Translations under genes and position numbers: made by a program
Shown: in pieces, positions 18,106-26,860 of the stretch
How positions within the stretch are numbered: position 1 is the stretch's first letter
How the letters are laid out: every line of letters begins with the position of its first letter
Notes under the pieces: model-generated
Told to the model about the DNA's origin: nothing
The model's database searches: none
The model's input: the letters and a program-made list of their open reading frames with translations, nothing else
Assembly: GCA_964519835.1 (NCBI GenBank)
Contig: CAZFLD010000006.1
Span: forward strand, 1 to 64,000
Direction of reading: 5' to 3'
DNA from: CAZFLD01 sp964519835
GTDB taxonomy: Bacteria; Spirochaetota; Spirochaetia; DSM-27196; CAZFLD01
DNA: 64,000 nucleotides

Positions 18106-19577
18106 AGCTTACGCGGGTTGTAGATGTCGGTGGCAAGACCCTTCACGTCCGCGGCCGCCTCCATGATCGTCTCGGACAGCGTCGGATGCGGATGGACGGT
18201 CAAAGCCAGGTCGTCGGCCAGCGCGGCCATCTCAATAGCAAAGGTAGCCTCAGGGATAAGCTCGCCGGCGTCGCGACCCACCACCCCGACTCCGAGCACT
18301 CGATTTGTCTCGGCATCAGCAATAACCTTAGTCTTTCCGATCTTTGCGCCCATCGAGAGAGCTCTCCCGGACGCGGCCCACGGAAACGCCCCAACCGTCA
18401 CCGCAATGCCCTTTTCCTTGGCCTGCTGTTCGGTCAGACCACACCAGGCGATCTCGGGAACCGTATACTCAACGGCGGGAATCGTCGCGGGATCATAGAC
18501 CACTTCCTCGCCCGCGCAGTTCTCGGCAGCAACATGGCCCTCGAGTTTTGCTTTGTGCGCCAGAAGCGGCGCGCCTGTCACGTCGCCCGCGGCGTAGATG
18601 GACGGCACGCTCGTTCGTCGGGCCTCATCAACGGTCACAAATCCCTTTTTATCGGTAACAACACCTATCTCTTCGAGGCCGATGTCCTGCGTATTCGGAA
18701 CATTGCCGACGGTCAAGAGAACGCGTTCGAAGACCTCGGGGTCGCCCTCCTCCGTCACCGAGTCGCCCGTCCCCGAGTCGCCGGCCCGCCCCCTACTGTC
18801 CGCGTCGGTGGCCGATGTGAAGGTGACTCGGACTCCGTTCTTCTCGTCTTGCATGTCCGAAACTACGGTTTCCGTACGAATAGACGAGAACGTAGACTTG
18901 TTGGCCTTAAGGAATACGTCGACGAGGTCCCTGTCGGCGCCGGGCATGATACCGCTTGTCATCTCACAAACGGTGACCTTCGATCCAAGTCGGCTGAACA
19001 CGGTGCCCAGCTCCAAGCCGATGTAACCACCTCCGACAACGAGCAAGGATGATGGAACATGTTCCAGATCGAGTGCGGACTTTGCTACCCACACCTTCCC
19101 GGAGTCTATGTCGATGCCGGGAAGGCGCGCCGACTTGGCGCCCGTTGAGATTATCGCATTCTTGAAGGCAACGGGCTCCGTGTTACCCTCGCCGTCGGCT
19201 ACCTCGATTGTATTCTTGTCCGCAAAGCGCCCGCGGCCGCGGTAGTAAGTGATCTTCCGCTTCTTGACGAGGCCGCCGAGGCCCTTTGTGAGGGAGGAGA
19301 CAACCCTGTCTTTGAATGCTCGAACACCGTCGAGGTCCACGTCGGGCTTCCCGTAGGTGACACCAAAGTCCGCCGCATGCGCGGCGTCGTCCATTACCTT
19401 CACGATGTGTAGGAGCGCCTTAGTCGGCACGCAGCCCCAATAGAGACACACGCCGCCGGGATTTTCGAGCTCGTCTATTAGGGCCACGTTGAGCCCGAGG
19501 TCGGCGGCGCGAAATGCTGCCGCATAGCCGCCCGGTCCTCCGCCCAGTACCGCCACGTCGAATGTTTTTTTAGCCAT
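18099..19577 (-). CDS. lpdA: Dihydrolipoyl dehydrogenase (E3)
   Basis: 492 aa. FAD-binding GGGPGGYAAAFRAADLG, redox disulfide GGVCLYWGCVPTK, NAD-binding VVGGGYIGLELGTVFSRLG, IYAAGDVTGAPLLAHKA, and C-terminal dimer motif VHPHPTLSETIMEAA with the catalytic His. It reoxidises dihydrolipoamide of the pyruvate dehydrogenase complex. Third gene of the aceE-aceF-lpd operon, 41 bp after aceF. A Ser/Asp/Gly-rich insertion (around DADSRGRAGDSGTGDSVTEEGD) interrupts the NAD domain and is not typical. Confidence 0.97.
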   Translation of the reverse strand: MAKKTFDVAVLGGGPGGYAAAFRAADLGLNVALIDELENPGGVCLYWGCVPTKALLHIVKVMDDAAHAADFGVTYGKPDVDLDGVRAFKDRVVSSLTKGLGGLVKKRKITYYRGRGRFADKNTIEVADGEGNTEPVAFKNAIISTGAKSARLPGIDIDSGKVWVAKSALDLEHVPSSLLVVGGGYIGLELGTVFSRLGSKVTVCEMTSGIMPGADRDLVDVFLKANKSTFSSIRTETVVSDMQDEKNGVRVTFTSATDADSRGRAGDSGTGDSVTEEGDPEVFERVLLTVGNVPNTQDIGLEEIGVVTDKKGFVTVDEARRTSVPSIYAAGDVTGAPLLAHKAKLEGHVAAENCAGEEVVYDPATIPAVEYTVPEIAWCGLTEQQAKEKGIAVTVGAFPWAASGRALSMGAKIGKTKVIADAETNRVLGVGVVGRDAGELIPEATFAIEMAALADDLALTVHPHPTLSETIMEAAADVKGLATDIYNPRKLP

Positions 19578-19618
19578 AGTATTGCCTTCCTTGATGATTT
19601 AGCGGCCGTTTTGGTCGC

Positions 19619-20962
19619 CTAGAGGCTCATCGACATCGGATGCTCGAGCGCTTCACAAGTCCAACGCAAAAACCTCGCACCGTCGGCACCGTCGACAACA
19701 CGGTGATCGTAGGAGAGCGAGAGGGGAAGCATCAGCTGCGGCACAAACCCTCCATCCTTGTAGAACGGCACCGTTTTTGCTCGGGCCACACCAAGAATCG
19801 CCACTTGCGGCGCAAACACCACCGGTGTAAACGCCGTACCCCCGATGCCGCCGAGATTCGATATCGTGAAGTTGCCTCCCTCCATGTCTTTTGGCGAGAG
19901 CTTTTTGTCGCGAGCCTTTTCGGCCATCTGCGATAGCTCGACCGACAGCTCCGTGAGTGTCTTTTTGTCCACATCACGGACAACAGGAACCAATAAGCCC
20001 CTATCGGTGTCAACGGCCACTCCGACGTTCACGTAGTCCTTGTAGATAATCTCGCCGGCGGCCATGTCTACAGATGAGTTGACACGCGGGAACTTTCTAA
20101 GTGCCGCGGCAACAACCTTGAGCAAGATCGCGGTCACCGTCAGCTTGCCTCCCGCTTTGGCAACGGTCTCTTTGTAGGTTTGCCTAAACTGCTCGACGGC
20201 ATCCACCGCCGCCTCGTCGTGCTGCGTGACATGGGGAACTACCTGCCAGGCGCCTTGAGTGTTTTCCGCGGTGATGCGACGGACCTGCGACATCGTTTCT
20301 CGGTGCACCGAACCGAATCGAGAAAAGTCCGGCAACTGCGTTGCTAGGGCTCCCCGGACCCCGGACGTTCCGCCTGCGGGTTGGGCAGACCTTTCCCGGG
20401 CATGGCGCTTTACGTCTTCGGCGGAGATTCGGCCTGCCGGTCCCGTGCCGCTTGTTGCCCTTATGTCTACGCCGATCTCGCGGGCCAAGCGGCGGGTAGA
20501 CGGCGAAGCGGGAACCGGAACCGGGGACTCCCGGTTGCCTCGCGCCGTCGTCGGCGGCGACTGCTCGCCGGGCCGGCCTTTGGGCGTGGCGGCATTGCCC
20601 TGCGCGTCCCCCTGCGCCACGTCGTCCGCCTCATCGCGGTCGGCGGCGTCGGCTTGGTCCCCGGACGGGGCCTCCTCTCCGGACGGGGCTGCCTCTTCCA
20701 CCTCGTCGCCGCCACCTTCACCCGACGTCTCGAGCACCAGGATGACGTCACCCTCGGAAAGCTCATCACCTTCGGACACCTTCACCTCTTCCACCGTCCC
20801 GCCGGCGTCGGCGGGGACCTCAACTGAAGCCTTGTCGGTCTCTATCTCGATAATCGAATCGCCTTCGGAAATGGAATCTCCCGTAGAGACAAGTACCGAC
20901 GTTACGGTTCCTGCTTCGGCACTCTCCGAAATCTCAGGCAGTTTAACTTCGTGCGTGGCCAT
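19619..20962 (-). CDS. aceF: Dihydrolipoamide acetyltransferase (pyruvate dehydrogenase E2)
   Basis: 447 aa. One lipoyl domain at the N-terminus (IEIETDKASVEVPADAGG, lipoylated Lys about 43), an acidic/Gly-rich linker (about 85-150), a peripheral subunit-binding domain (STRRLAREIGVDIRATSGTGPAGRISAEDV) and the catalytic acetyltransferase domain ending with SLSYDHRVVDGADGARFL (His/Asp catalytic). Transfers acetyl from lipoamide to CoA. It lies between aceE (22 bp upstream) and lpd. Confidence 0.97.
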   Translation of the reverse strand: MATHEVKLPEISESAEAGTVTSVLVSTGDSISEGDSIIEIETDKASVEVPADAGGTVEEVKVSEGDELSEGDVILVLETSGEGGGDEVEEAAPSGEEAPSGDQADAADRDEADDVAQGDAQGNAATPKGRPGEQSPPTTARGNRESPVPVPASPSTRRLAREIGVDIRATSGTGPAGRISAEDVKRHARERSAQPAGGTSGVRGALATQLPDFSRFGSVHRETMSQVRRITAENTQGAWQVVPHVTQHDEAAVDAVEQFRQTYKETVAKAGGKLTVTAILLKVVAAALRKFPRVNSSVDMAAGEIIYKDYVNVGVAVDTDRGLLVPVVRDVDKKTLTELSVELSQMAEKARDKKLSPKDMEGGNFTISNLGGIGGTAFTPVVFAPQVAILGVARAKTVPFYKDGGFVPQLMLPLSLSYDHRVVDGADGARFLRWTCEALEHPMSMSL

Positions 20963-20984
20963 GGGACCTCCTCTGCGGTCGCCG

Positions 20985-23660
20985 CTACAGCGCGACGGGG
21001 TCGTCTTTGTCGGCGTCTATCTCGAGCTTTTTGTACGCCTTCTCCAGATCTTTTTTGCTGTACTCGCCTTTATCGTGAAGGCTTTTGAGAGACGCCGCCA
21101 CAATGTGTCGAGCGTCTACTTCAAAGTAGTCACGGAGCGCGCCGCGATTGTCACTTCGGCCAAATCCGTCCGTGCCGAGGGCGGTAAAACTCCCTGGGAA
21201 AAACGTCGCGACCGACAGCGGCAGCGCCTTTACATAGTCCGTGGCGGCGACAAAAACCCGCTCGTCCGGGAAGCATTCGGCGATGTAGGATGTGCGGTCT
21301 TCAGCGCTTGGATCGAGGCGATGGCGTCGCTCCACCGACGTTGCATCCTGATACAGCTGCTGCCAGCTCGGCACGCTCCACACCTCCGCGTCCAGGTCAA
21401 ACTCGGATACAAGAATTTCGCGTGCCTTGCGACTCTCGTTGAGAATCGCTCCGCTTCCCAGGAGCACCACCGGCGCATTCTTTCCTTTAGCTCTATCAAG
21501 GCGATACATACCCTTCAGGATTCCCTCTTCAACGTCCTTAGGCATAGGCGGTTGTTTGTACGTCTCGTTCATGACAGTCATGTAATACATCTTGTCCGTT
21601 CCCTCGACGAACATCTCGTGAATGCCGCGGCGTAGAACGGTGGCTACCTCGTAGGCGTAGGTGGGATCGTAGGCTCGAATGTTGGGAACAGTCATAAAAA
21701 GGAGGTGGCTATTACCATCGGCGTGTTGCAAGCCCTCGCCGGGAAGAGTGGTGCGCCCGGAGGTACCTCCGATCATAAAACCCCTCGCCCGCGCGTCGGC
21801 GGCCGCCCATACGAGGTCTCCCGTCCTCTGGAATCCAAACATCGAGTAGTAAATGTAGAAGGGGATCATTGGGACGCCGTAACTCGCATACGACGTACCC
21901 GCTGCGATAAAACTCGACATACATCCCGACTCGGTAATACCCTCCTCCAAGATGGCGCCGTCTTTTTCTTCGTTGTAGTAGAGAAGGCTCTCTTTATCGA
22001 CGGGCTCGTAGCGCTGACCGACGTGGGAGTAAATGCCGACCTGCCGGAAGAGTGCCTCCATGCCAAACGTCCGCGACTCGTCGGGAACAATCGGCACGAT
22101 CCTGCGACCAATGGATTTGTCCTTCAACAAGTTGCCGAGAATCTGCACGGCGACCATGGTCGTTGCCACATCCCTCTCGCCTGAGCCTTCGAAGAACGAG
22201 GAAAACACCTTGTCATCGGGCGCCTCGAGTGTCGGGTTGGATGTGTTCCGCGTTGGGATAGAACCGCCCAACTCTTTCCGTCGGGCCTGTAGGTACTTGG
22301 CTTCTTCGCTGTCCTCAGGAAGCGAGTAAAACGGCGCCTCCTTGAGGTCCTCGTCGGAGATTGGTATCGAGAATCGACCGCGGAAGTAGCGGAGCTCTTC
22401 TTCGTTGAGTTTTTTCTGTTGGTGGGTGACGTTTCGACCCTCGCCCGCTTCCCCGAGACCGTAGCCCTTAATCGTGTGCGCCAGTACTACGGTCGGGGAA
22501 CCGGTATGCTCGACGGCGGCACGATACGCGTTGTACACCTTGACCGGGTCGTGGCCACCGCGACGGATTTTCGCAAGCTGTTCATCCGAGTAGTTTTCCA
22601 CGAGTTTTAGTAGTCGATCATCGACACCAAAGAGGTCCTTCCGGATGTAATCACCGCCCATGGCCACGTAGCGTTGAAACTGGCCGTCGGGGATTTCGCC
22701 GAGTCGCTTGATCAGAAGCCCATCGGTGTCATGTTCGAGGATTGGATCGAGATCGGCGCCCCAGATGACTTTGATCACATTCCAGCCGGCACCGCGGAAG
22801 GCCGCCTCGAGGGATTGGATGATCTTGTCGTTGCCGCTCACGGGGCCGTCGAGACGCTGGAGGTTGCAGTTAATGACAAAGATGAGATTGTCGAGTTTTT
22901 GCCTGGCGGCTACGGTCAGAGCTCCCATGGACTCGGGTTCATCGAACTCACCGTCTCCCAAGAATGCCCAGATCTTGCGGTTACCGGTTGTTGTGTGCCC
23001 CCGGTCCTCGAGATAGCGCATAAACCGTGCCTGGTAGATAGCTTGAATCGGACCGAGGCCCATGGACACGGTGGGGTATTCCCAATACGACGGCATGCTC
23101 CTCGGGTGAGGATACGACGCAAGTCCGCCGTCCGGCCTCAATTCCTGGCGGAAGTTTTTAAGGTCGAGCTCTGTGAGCTGCCCTTCGAGGAACGAGCGCG
23201 CATATATACCCGGTGATGCGTGCCCTTGGTAGTACACGATGTCGGCACCGTCTTCCGCTTTTGGCCCACGCAGGAAGTGGTTAAAGGCCACCTCATAGAG
23301 CGTTGCAGCCGAGGCAAAGGTGGATATGTGGCCCCCGATGCTGGTTGACTCGCGATTCGCCCGGACAACCATTGCCATCGCGTTCCACCGAATCACGCTC
23401 TTGATTCGCCGCTCCATCTCGCGGTCGCCGGGATACGGCTTCTCCAGCTCTCTCGGAATGGTGTTTATGTACGCCGTATTGCCGGGGCAGGAGTAACTGA
23501 CGCCGCGTTTTTGCGCGTGCCCGACGAGCAGGTCAATAAGATCGAGTACTCGCTCGGAGCCTTCATTCTGGATAACCCACTCGATAGACTCGATCCACTC
23601 ACGGTTCTCTATGTCGATCAGGCCCGGCTCCTTGCTGGTGCCTGAATTGCTATCACTCAT
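20985..23660 (-). CDS. aceE: Pyruvate dehydrogenase E1, homodimeric
   Basis: 891 aa, the usual size of the single-chain E1. SIGGHISTFASAATLYEVAFNHFL, GHASPGIYARSFLEGQL, the ThDP/Mg motif LGDGEFDEPESMGALTVAAR...NLIFVINCNLQRLDGPV and the MIPFYIYYSMFGFQRTGDLVWAAAD region are characteristic. Decarboxylates pyruvate and acetylates E2 lipoamide. First gene of the operon; GGAGGAACAG directly precedes the ATG. Presence of this complex indicates pyruvate oxidation to acetyl-CoA with NADH production. Confidence 0.98.
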   Translation of the reverse strand: MSDSNSGTSKEPGLIDIENREWIESIEWVIQNEGSERVLDLIDLLVGHAQKRGVSYSCPGNTAYINTIPRELEKPYPGDREMERRIKSVIRWNAMAMVVRANRESTSIGGHISTFASAATLYEVAFNHFLRGPKAEDGADIVYYQGHASPGIYARSFLEGQLTELDLKNFRQELRPDGGLASYPHPRSMPSYWEYPTVSMGLGPIQAIYQARFMRYLEDRGHTTTGNRKIWAFLGDGEFDEPESMGALTVAARQKLDNLIFVINCNLQRLDGPVSGNDKIIQSLEAAFRGAGWNVIKVIWGADLDPILEHDTDGLLIKRLGEIPDGQFQRYVAMGGDYIRKDLFGVDDRLLKLVENYSDEQLAKIRRGGHDPVKVYNAYRAAVEHTGSPTVVLAHTIKGYGLGEAGEGRNVTHQQKKLNEEELRYFRGRFSIPISDEDLKEAPFYSLPEDSEEAKYLQARRKELGGSIPTRNTSNPTLEAPDDKVFSSFFEGSGERDVATTMVAVQILGNLLKDKSIGRRIVPIVPDESRTFGMEALFRQVGIYSHVGQRYEPVDKESLLYYNEEKDGAILEEGITESGCMSSFIAAGTSYASYGVPMIPFYIYYSMFGFQRTGDLVWAAADARARGFMIGGTSGRTTLPGEGLQHADGNSHLLFMTVPNIRAYDPTYAYEVATVLRRGIHEMFVEGTDKMYYMTVMNETYKQPPMPKDVEEGILKGMYRLDRAKGKNAPVVLLGSGAILNESRKAREILVSEFDLDAEVWSVPSWQQLYQDATSVERRHRLDPSAEDRTSYIAECFPDERVFVAATDYVKALPLSVATFFPGSFTALGTDGFGRSDNRGALRDYFEVDARHIVAASLKSLHDKGEYSKKDLEKAYKKLEIDADKDDPVAL

Positions 23661-23989
23661 CTGTTCCTCCTCTGCTTCTCTGATGCACCGATGCTCCTCT
23701 GCCGCGCCGGGGGACTGTTGAGAACGCCGTGCCTTCTCGTTCCATCTGCAGATGCCGAGAGTTCACCCCCCGTCCCGCTCCGGGCACACGGAACCCGGCG
23801 ACAAGCTCCTCTCCAGTTGGGACTACCCACTCTTTGCAAGTGTCGTGGCAAGTGTCGTGCCGAGAGTTTGGCCACGGCGGCTTGACGTAGTACCATCGTT
23901 GGAGGGTCCGCTGATGTATGCAAAACGGCAGGGTTATGCGATCCTGCTCCACAATAACGGCCCGGACAAGTCGTTTGAGGAGGTCTCAG
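23661..23989. other. Divergent intergenic region between aceE and the YHS lipoprotein
   Basis: 329 bp with no convincing gene on either strand. It must hold the pyruvate dehydrogenase operon promoter (minus strand) and a promoter for the lipoprotein gene, but I found no well-spaced -35/-10 pair. The only clear structure is a tandem 12-bp repeat at 23836-23859. Confidence 0.6.
23836..23859 (+). repeat. Tandem 12-bp repeat upstream of aceE
   Basis: GCAAGTGTCGTG occurs twice head to tail. Located about 180 bp upstream of the aceE start; could be a regulatory duplication or chance slippage. Confidence 0.7.
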
Positions 23990-24472
23990 TTGAACAGTAA
24001 CGAATTACGCGTGCTCGCGCTGGCCGTAGCTGTGCTAACAGTCGGCGCGTGTGCAAGCACGAGGGATTCAGGCGAAGCAATCAACGTCAACAACGACGGG
24101 GTGCCTCTCTCAGGAGCCGATACCCTTGCCTACTGGTCTCTTGACCGTGACGCGGATGCGCTCATCGGTATCGAGGACCACACAAGCACCTGGCGAGCCG
24201 CAGAATGGCGTTTTGCAACCGCCGAGAATCGAGACAGATTCGCGGCCGTACCCGAAGATTTCGCCCCGGAGTACGGCGCCTACTGTGCAATGGCTATGGC
24301 CGAAGGCAATCTTGCTGCGCCTGACCCAAACGCCTGGACCATATATCAGGGCAAGTTATTTGTGTTCGCCCGCAAAGCCGGGAGAGACCGCTGGCGCGAG
24401 GATCCGGACCGCTATGTCGATCTAGCCGATGACAACTGGCGCAGCAGGCAAGCCGAGTTACGAGCTCAGTAA
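23990..24472 (+). CDS. YHS-domain lipoprotein
   Basis: 160 aa from a TTG start, chosen because GGAGG sits 7-8 bases before it and it gives a lipoprotein signal ending LTVGAC (lipid Cys). The mature part follows the pattern of exported YHS-domain proteins: GADTLAYWSLD, WRFATAENRDRF, PEDFAPEYGAYCAMAMAEGN, PNAWTIYQGKLFVF and DRWREDPDRYVDLADDNW. These are putative metal- or heme-associated envelope proteins of uncertain role. Only one Cys remains besides the lipid Cys. Its stop overlaps the convergent Trp-repeat gene by 7 bp. Confidence 0.85.
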   Translation: MNSNELRVLALAVAVLTVGACASTRDSGEAINVNNDGVPLSGADTLAYWSLDRDADALIGIEDHTSTWRAAEWRFATAENRDRFAAVPEDFAPEYGAYCAMAMAEGNLAAPDPNAWTIYQGKLFVFARKAGRDRWREDPDRYVDLADDNWRSRQAELRAQ

Positions 24473-24906
24473 AGCTCTACGGCGGCAAGGGTTTCGAGCC
24501 AAGGGTCGCGTCGGTCCGCCCACTCCTCAAACATCGCGTCCCAAAGCGTGTACGCTTCAAGCGTGGCAAGGAGGTCGGCGTGAGCAAACAGATTGTCGGC
24601 GCTCAGAGCCTCGTCTACCCAGTCCTCCCGTATGTCGGCCCAGCTCCCATCCACGGCATCCCAAGTCATGTGGGTTTCCAGAAACACCAGGGCTTCGCCG
24701 AACTCACCGGCACTCTCCAAGCCAAGCGTGAACTCGACCCAATAATCGCGCTCATCAGCCCACTCGTCGACCACCGCCTCCCAGCGCATGTGCGACTCGT
24801 AGTCTACCAAGAGCTCGCCGAGGTCTAATTGCTGCGCGAATAGACCTGCCACCGGCAATACGGCCAGAAGCAATACAATCCCGACAACTCTCTTTTTTTG
24901 TATCAT
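24466..24906 (-). CDS. Exported protein made of three Trp-rich repeats
   Basis: 146 aa with signal peptide (MIQKKRVVGIVLLLAVLPVAGLFAQQ). The mature part is three repeats of about 37 residues, each with the core L-E-x-H/Y-x-x-W-(D/E)-A-x-x-x-x-W-A-D-x-R-(D/E)-x-W: WEAVVDEWADERDYW, WDAVDGSWADIREDW and WDAMFEEWADRRDPW. Acidic and aromatic, predicted helical, likely periplasmic. I recognise no family. ATG is preceded by GGAGGG 9 bases upstream. Confidence 0.75.
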   Translation of the reverse strand: MIQKKRVVGIVLLLAVLPVAGLFAQQLDLGELLVDYESHMRWEAVVDEWADERDYWVEFTLGLESAGEFGEALVFLETHMTWDAVDGSWADIREDWVDEALSADNLFAHADLLATLEAYTLWDAMFEEWADRRDPWLETLAAVELY

Positions 24907-24993
24907 GACATGTACCCTCCGAAAACTTTCCTTACAAACTTACTTATTAATCGCTCGCCGCGCAACCAGTTTTTCCGTTGTGACCGCGGCACG

Positions 24994-25027
24994 GCAATCC
25001 GGGCGACACCGCAATCCGGGCGACACG
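24994..25027 (+). repeat. Tandem 17-bp repeat
   Basis: GCAATCCGGGCGACACC followed by GCAATCCGGGCGACACG, one mismatch. Just upstream of the gntR promoter; function unknown. Confidence 0.8.
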
Positions 25028-25044
25028 GCGACGCGGGTGCCACT

Positions 25045-25073
25045 TTGACGCTGCGGGTCCGTTAAGCTACTAT
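25045..25073 (+). promoter_or_regulatory. Promoter of the gntR-SPFH operon
   Basis: TTGACG (25045-25050), 17 bp, TACTAT (25068-25073). The layout is the same as at the ABC exporter promoter at 29891-29919: identical -35, identical spacing, and the operator starting at the -10 box. Transcription would start near 25080, giving a leader of about 205 nt. Confidence 0.6.
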
Positions 25074-25094
25074 TGTGCTACTGTCTTAGTACAC
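25073..25094. promoter_or_regulatory. GntR (YtrA-type) operator upstream of gntR
   Basis: 22-bp site with right half TTAGTACAC identical to the right half of the perfect palindrome at 29863-29886 and a degenerate left half; 17 of 22 positions match. Its place over the transcription start suggests autorepression. Confidence 0.6.
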
Positions 25095-25114
25095 AAGTAT
25101 TATGAACTGTCATC

Positions 25115-25255
25115 AACCCTGGTGCTGAGCAATCATTATCTCTCGGCGCCGCAAGCGTTTGGAGTGCCTATGCAGTCCGAGTCGCGCAAGCTGTACACCG
25201 CTACCCGTAACTCCTTGACAGACAGTCAGCTTGTATTCTGTCCAGCACCAGGGTT
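25115..25255 (+). promoter_or_regulatory. Structured 5' leader of gntR: 13-bp stem enclosing two hairpins
   Basis: AACCCTGGTGCTG (25115-25127) and CAGCACCAGGGTT (25243-25255) are perfect reverse complements 115 bp apart; flanking GTCA/TGAC and inner CA/TG extend the match imperfectly. Inside are hairpin GGAGTGC-CTAT-GCAGTCC (25161-25178, one G-G mismatch) and a 7-bp stem CAAGCTG / CAGCTTG (25187-25193, 25227-25233). Nested pairing gives a three-way-junction-like RNA between the promoter and the gntR start. A small non-autonomous mobile element is an alternative reading. Confidence 0.5.
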
Positions 25256-25286
25256 CGTGACACATCCCAAGTATTGAGGAGAGGCG

Positions 25287-25691
25287 GTGGCGCCCCAGAA
25301 AACGACAAACGGGTTTCAGATAGTCCTCGACCCTTCGGGTGGCGTGCCGTTCTACCGTCAAATCATACTGCAGGTCCAAATGGCAATCGCCGACGGCAGG
25401 ATCAAGCCCGGCACACAGCTCCCCACGGTTCGTGGTCTGGCGGTGGATTTGCAGATCAATCCAAATACGGTCGCACGGGCCTACAGCGAGCTCGAAATCA
25501 AGGGCATCGTCACAACTCAACAGGGTACCGGCACCTTTATCAGCGACCGCGAGGTCGAGCTTTCGCGGGAGGAGCGCCGGCAAATACTCGAGCGATTGGT
25601 ACAGGGATTCCTCAGCTCGGCCGCAAGTTACGGATTCGGGCTCGAGGACGTCACGGACTACCTATCAGAGTTGAAGGAGAATCAAACATGA
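25287..25691 (+). CDS. GntR-family regulator, YtrA type
   Basis: 134 aa from GTG (GAGGAGAG 5' of it). A winged helix-turn-helix (GVPFYRQIILQVQMAIADGRIKPGTQLPTVRGLAVDL...NTVARAYSELEIKGIVTTQQGTGTFI) plus a short helical tail, the size of YtrA-subfamily repressors, which lack a large effector domain and usually sit beside ABC transporters. Overlaps the SPFH gene by ATGA. The operator-like sites at 25073 and 29863 suggest it represses itself and the nearby ABC exporter. Confidence 0.92.
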   Translation: MAPQKTTNGFQIVLDPSGGVPFYRQIILQVQMAIADGRIKPGTQLPTVRGLAVDLQINPNTVARAYSELEIKGIVTTQQGTGTFISDREVELSREERRQILERLVQGFLSSAASYGFGLEDVTDYLSELKENQT

Positions 25692-26782
25692 AGCTCAGAA
25701 AGATTCCCATACCGATGATCGGCGTCCGCGGAGACTTTCGGTTTAACGTGCTCTCCCTCTTGATCATCCTGGTGGCCGTCGGCCTCGGATCCGGGCTCGA
25801 GCTGGTTCTCGGCGGACCGGTTGCCGCCGAAGACCTCGCGCCGGTTGTAGGAATTGCCGTTGGCGCAGCCGTTTTGCTATTTGTTCTCCGATACTGGGCG
25901 TTTGTGCTGATCGTTGTCGGCTCAGTTTCGAGCGCAGCCGGCATGTTGTTGGATGCGGTCCCGGTGTGGCTTATGGTGACTCTGGCGATCGGTTTCCTTC
26001 TTGCACCGGCCGTGGAGATCGTAAAGCAGTGGGACAAGATTGTGATCCTGCGTCTTGGCAAATTCCACCACGTCGGCGGCCCGGGCCCGCTCGTGATTCT
26101 CCCGATCTTCGACTCGGTAGCCGGCTACGTGGACACCCGTATACGTGTCACGGACTTTAGTGCCGAGCAGAGCCTTACTCGGGACACGGTACCGGTCAAC
26201 ATCGACGCTCTTGCCTTTTGGATGATCTGGGACGCCGGACGAGCGATTCTCGAAGTCCAGAAATTCGAGCCCGCCGTCATCCTCAGCGCTCAGACCGCAC
26301 TCCGCGCAACAATTGGTGCAAACGACCTATCCACCCTCCTCAGCGAGCGGGAACGCTTAGGACGCGAGATCCAGCAAATCGTCGACGCCAAGACAAATCC
26401 CTGGGGCATCACGATTCTGTCTGTGGAGTTTAAAGAGATCCTTATCCCAAAAGAACTCGAGGACGCCCTCTCCCGGGAAGCGCAGGCCGACCGTGAGCGA
26501 AACGCGAGGGTAATCCTCAGCGGCACCGAGGCAGACATCGCCCCAACGTTTAAGTCGGCGGCCGACGCCTACCGCGACGATCCCGTGGCGCTACAACTGC
26601 GCGCAATGAACATGGTCTACGAGAGCATGCGCACCAAAGGCGGCCTTGTAATCGTCCCGTCGGAGGCGCTAAAGGGCATGAACCTCGGCACCGTGCTCGG
26701 GGCAAAGGCCTACGCCCACGACGCCGGCGTAGCAGACGGCGCAGACCAGGGAGGCGAGGTCGGCAAAACGGGCGCCGGATAG
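25688..26782 (+). CDS. SPFH/Band-7 (stomatin/flotillin-like) membrane protein
   Basis: 364 aa. About three to four N-terminal hydrophobic segments (LLIILVAVGLGSGLELVLG, VVGIAVGAAVLLFVL, FVLIVVGSVSSAAGMLL, LMVTLAIGFLLAPAVEI), then an SPFH domain (VKQWDKIVILRLGKFHHVGGPGPLVILPIFD...RVTDFSAEQSLTRDTVPVNIDALAFWMIWD) and a coiled segment rich in Glu/Arg/Ala. Such proteins scaffold membrane microdomains. ATG chosen because it overlaps the gntR stop (ATGA) with GAAGGAG just upstream; the longer open frame runs antiparallel in sense over gntR and is not coding. Link to the exporter is by regulation and position. Confidence 0.9.
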   Translation: MKLRKIPIPMIGVRGDFRFNVLSLLIILVAVGLGSGLELVLGGPVAAEDLAPVVGIAVGAAVLLFVLRYWAFVLIVVGSVSSAAGMLLDAVPVWLMVTLAIGFLLAPAVEIVKQWDKIVILRLGKFHHVGGPGPLVILPIFDSVAGYVDTRIRVTDFSAEQSLTRDTVPVNIDALAFWMIWDAGRAILEVQKFEPAVILSAQTALRATIGANDLSTLLSERERLGREIQQIVDAKTNPWGITILSVEFKEILIPKELEDALSREAQADRERNARVILSGTEADIAPTFKSAADAYRDDPVALQLRAMNMVYESMRTKGGLVIVPSEALKGMNLGTVLGAKAYAHDAGVADGADQGGEVGKTGAG

Positions 26783-26860
26783 GCGCCGGCGGCTCAGGCG
26801 AGAGCGCCAAAACGCCCCGCCGACTTGTTCTCCATACGCTGCTACGGCAGGCAGACGCTG

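Larger units (their letters stand above)
24907..25286. other. Intergenic control region upstream of gntR
   Basis: 380 bp without a protein gene. It holds a 17-bp tandem repeat (24994-25027), a promoter (25045-25073), a GntR-type operator (25073-25094) and a long inverted repeat enclosing smaller stems (25115-25255), each listed separately. Confidence 0.8.

Noticed and set aside
20259..21635. 458-codon plus-strand open frame across aceF/aceE
   Set aside because: Antisense to two clearly conserved genes and composed of low-complexity Ser/Pro/Arg runs.
24994..25027. CRISPR-like repeat
   Set aside because: Only two tandem copies without spacers and no cas genes; a simple duplication.
25215..25239. 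TTGACA followed by TATTCT upstream of gntR
   Set aside because: The spacer is only 13 bp, too short for sigma70; these bases also belong to the inner stem of the leader. The promoter at 25045 has correct spacing and the operator.
25274..25687. Longer SPFH reading frame starting at 25274
   Set aside because: It overlaps the whole gntR gene in another frame; the ATG at 25688 has a ribosome site and an ATGA overlap.
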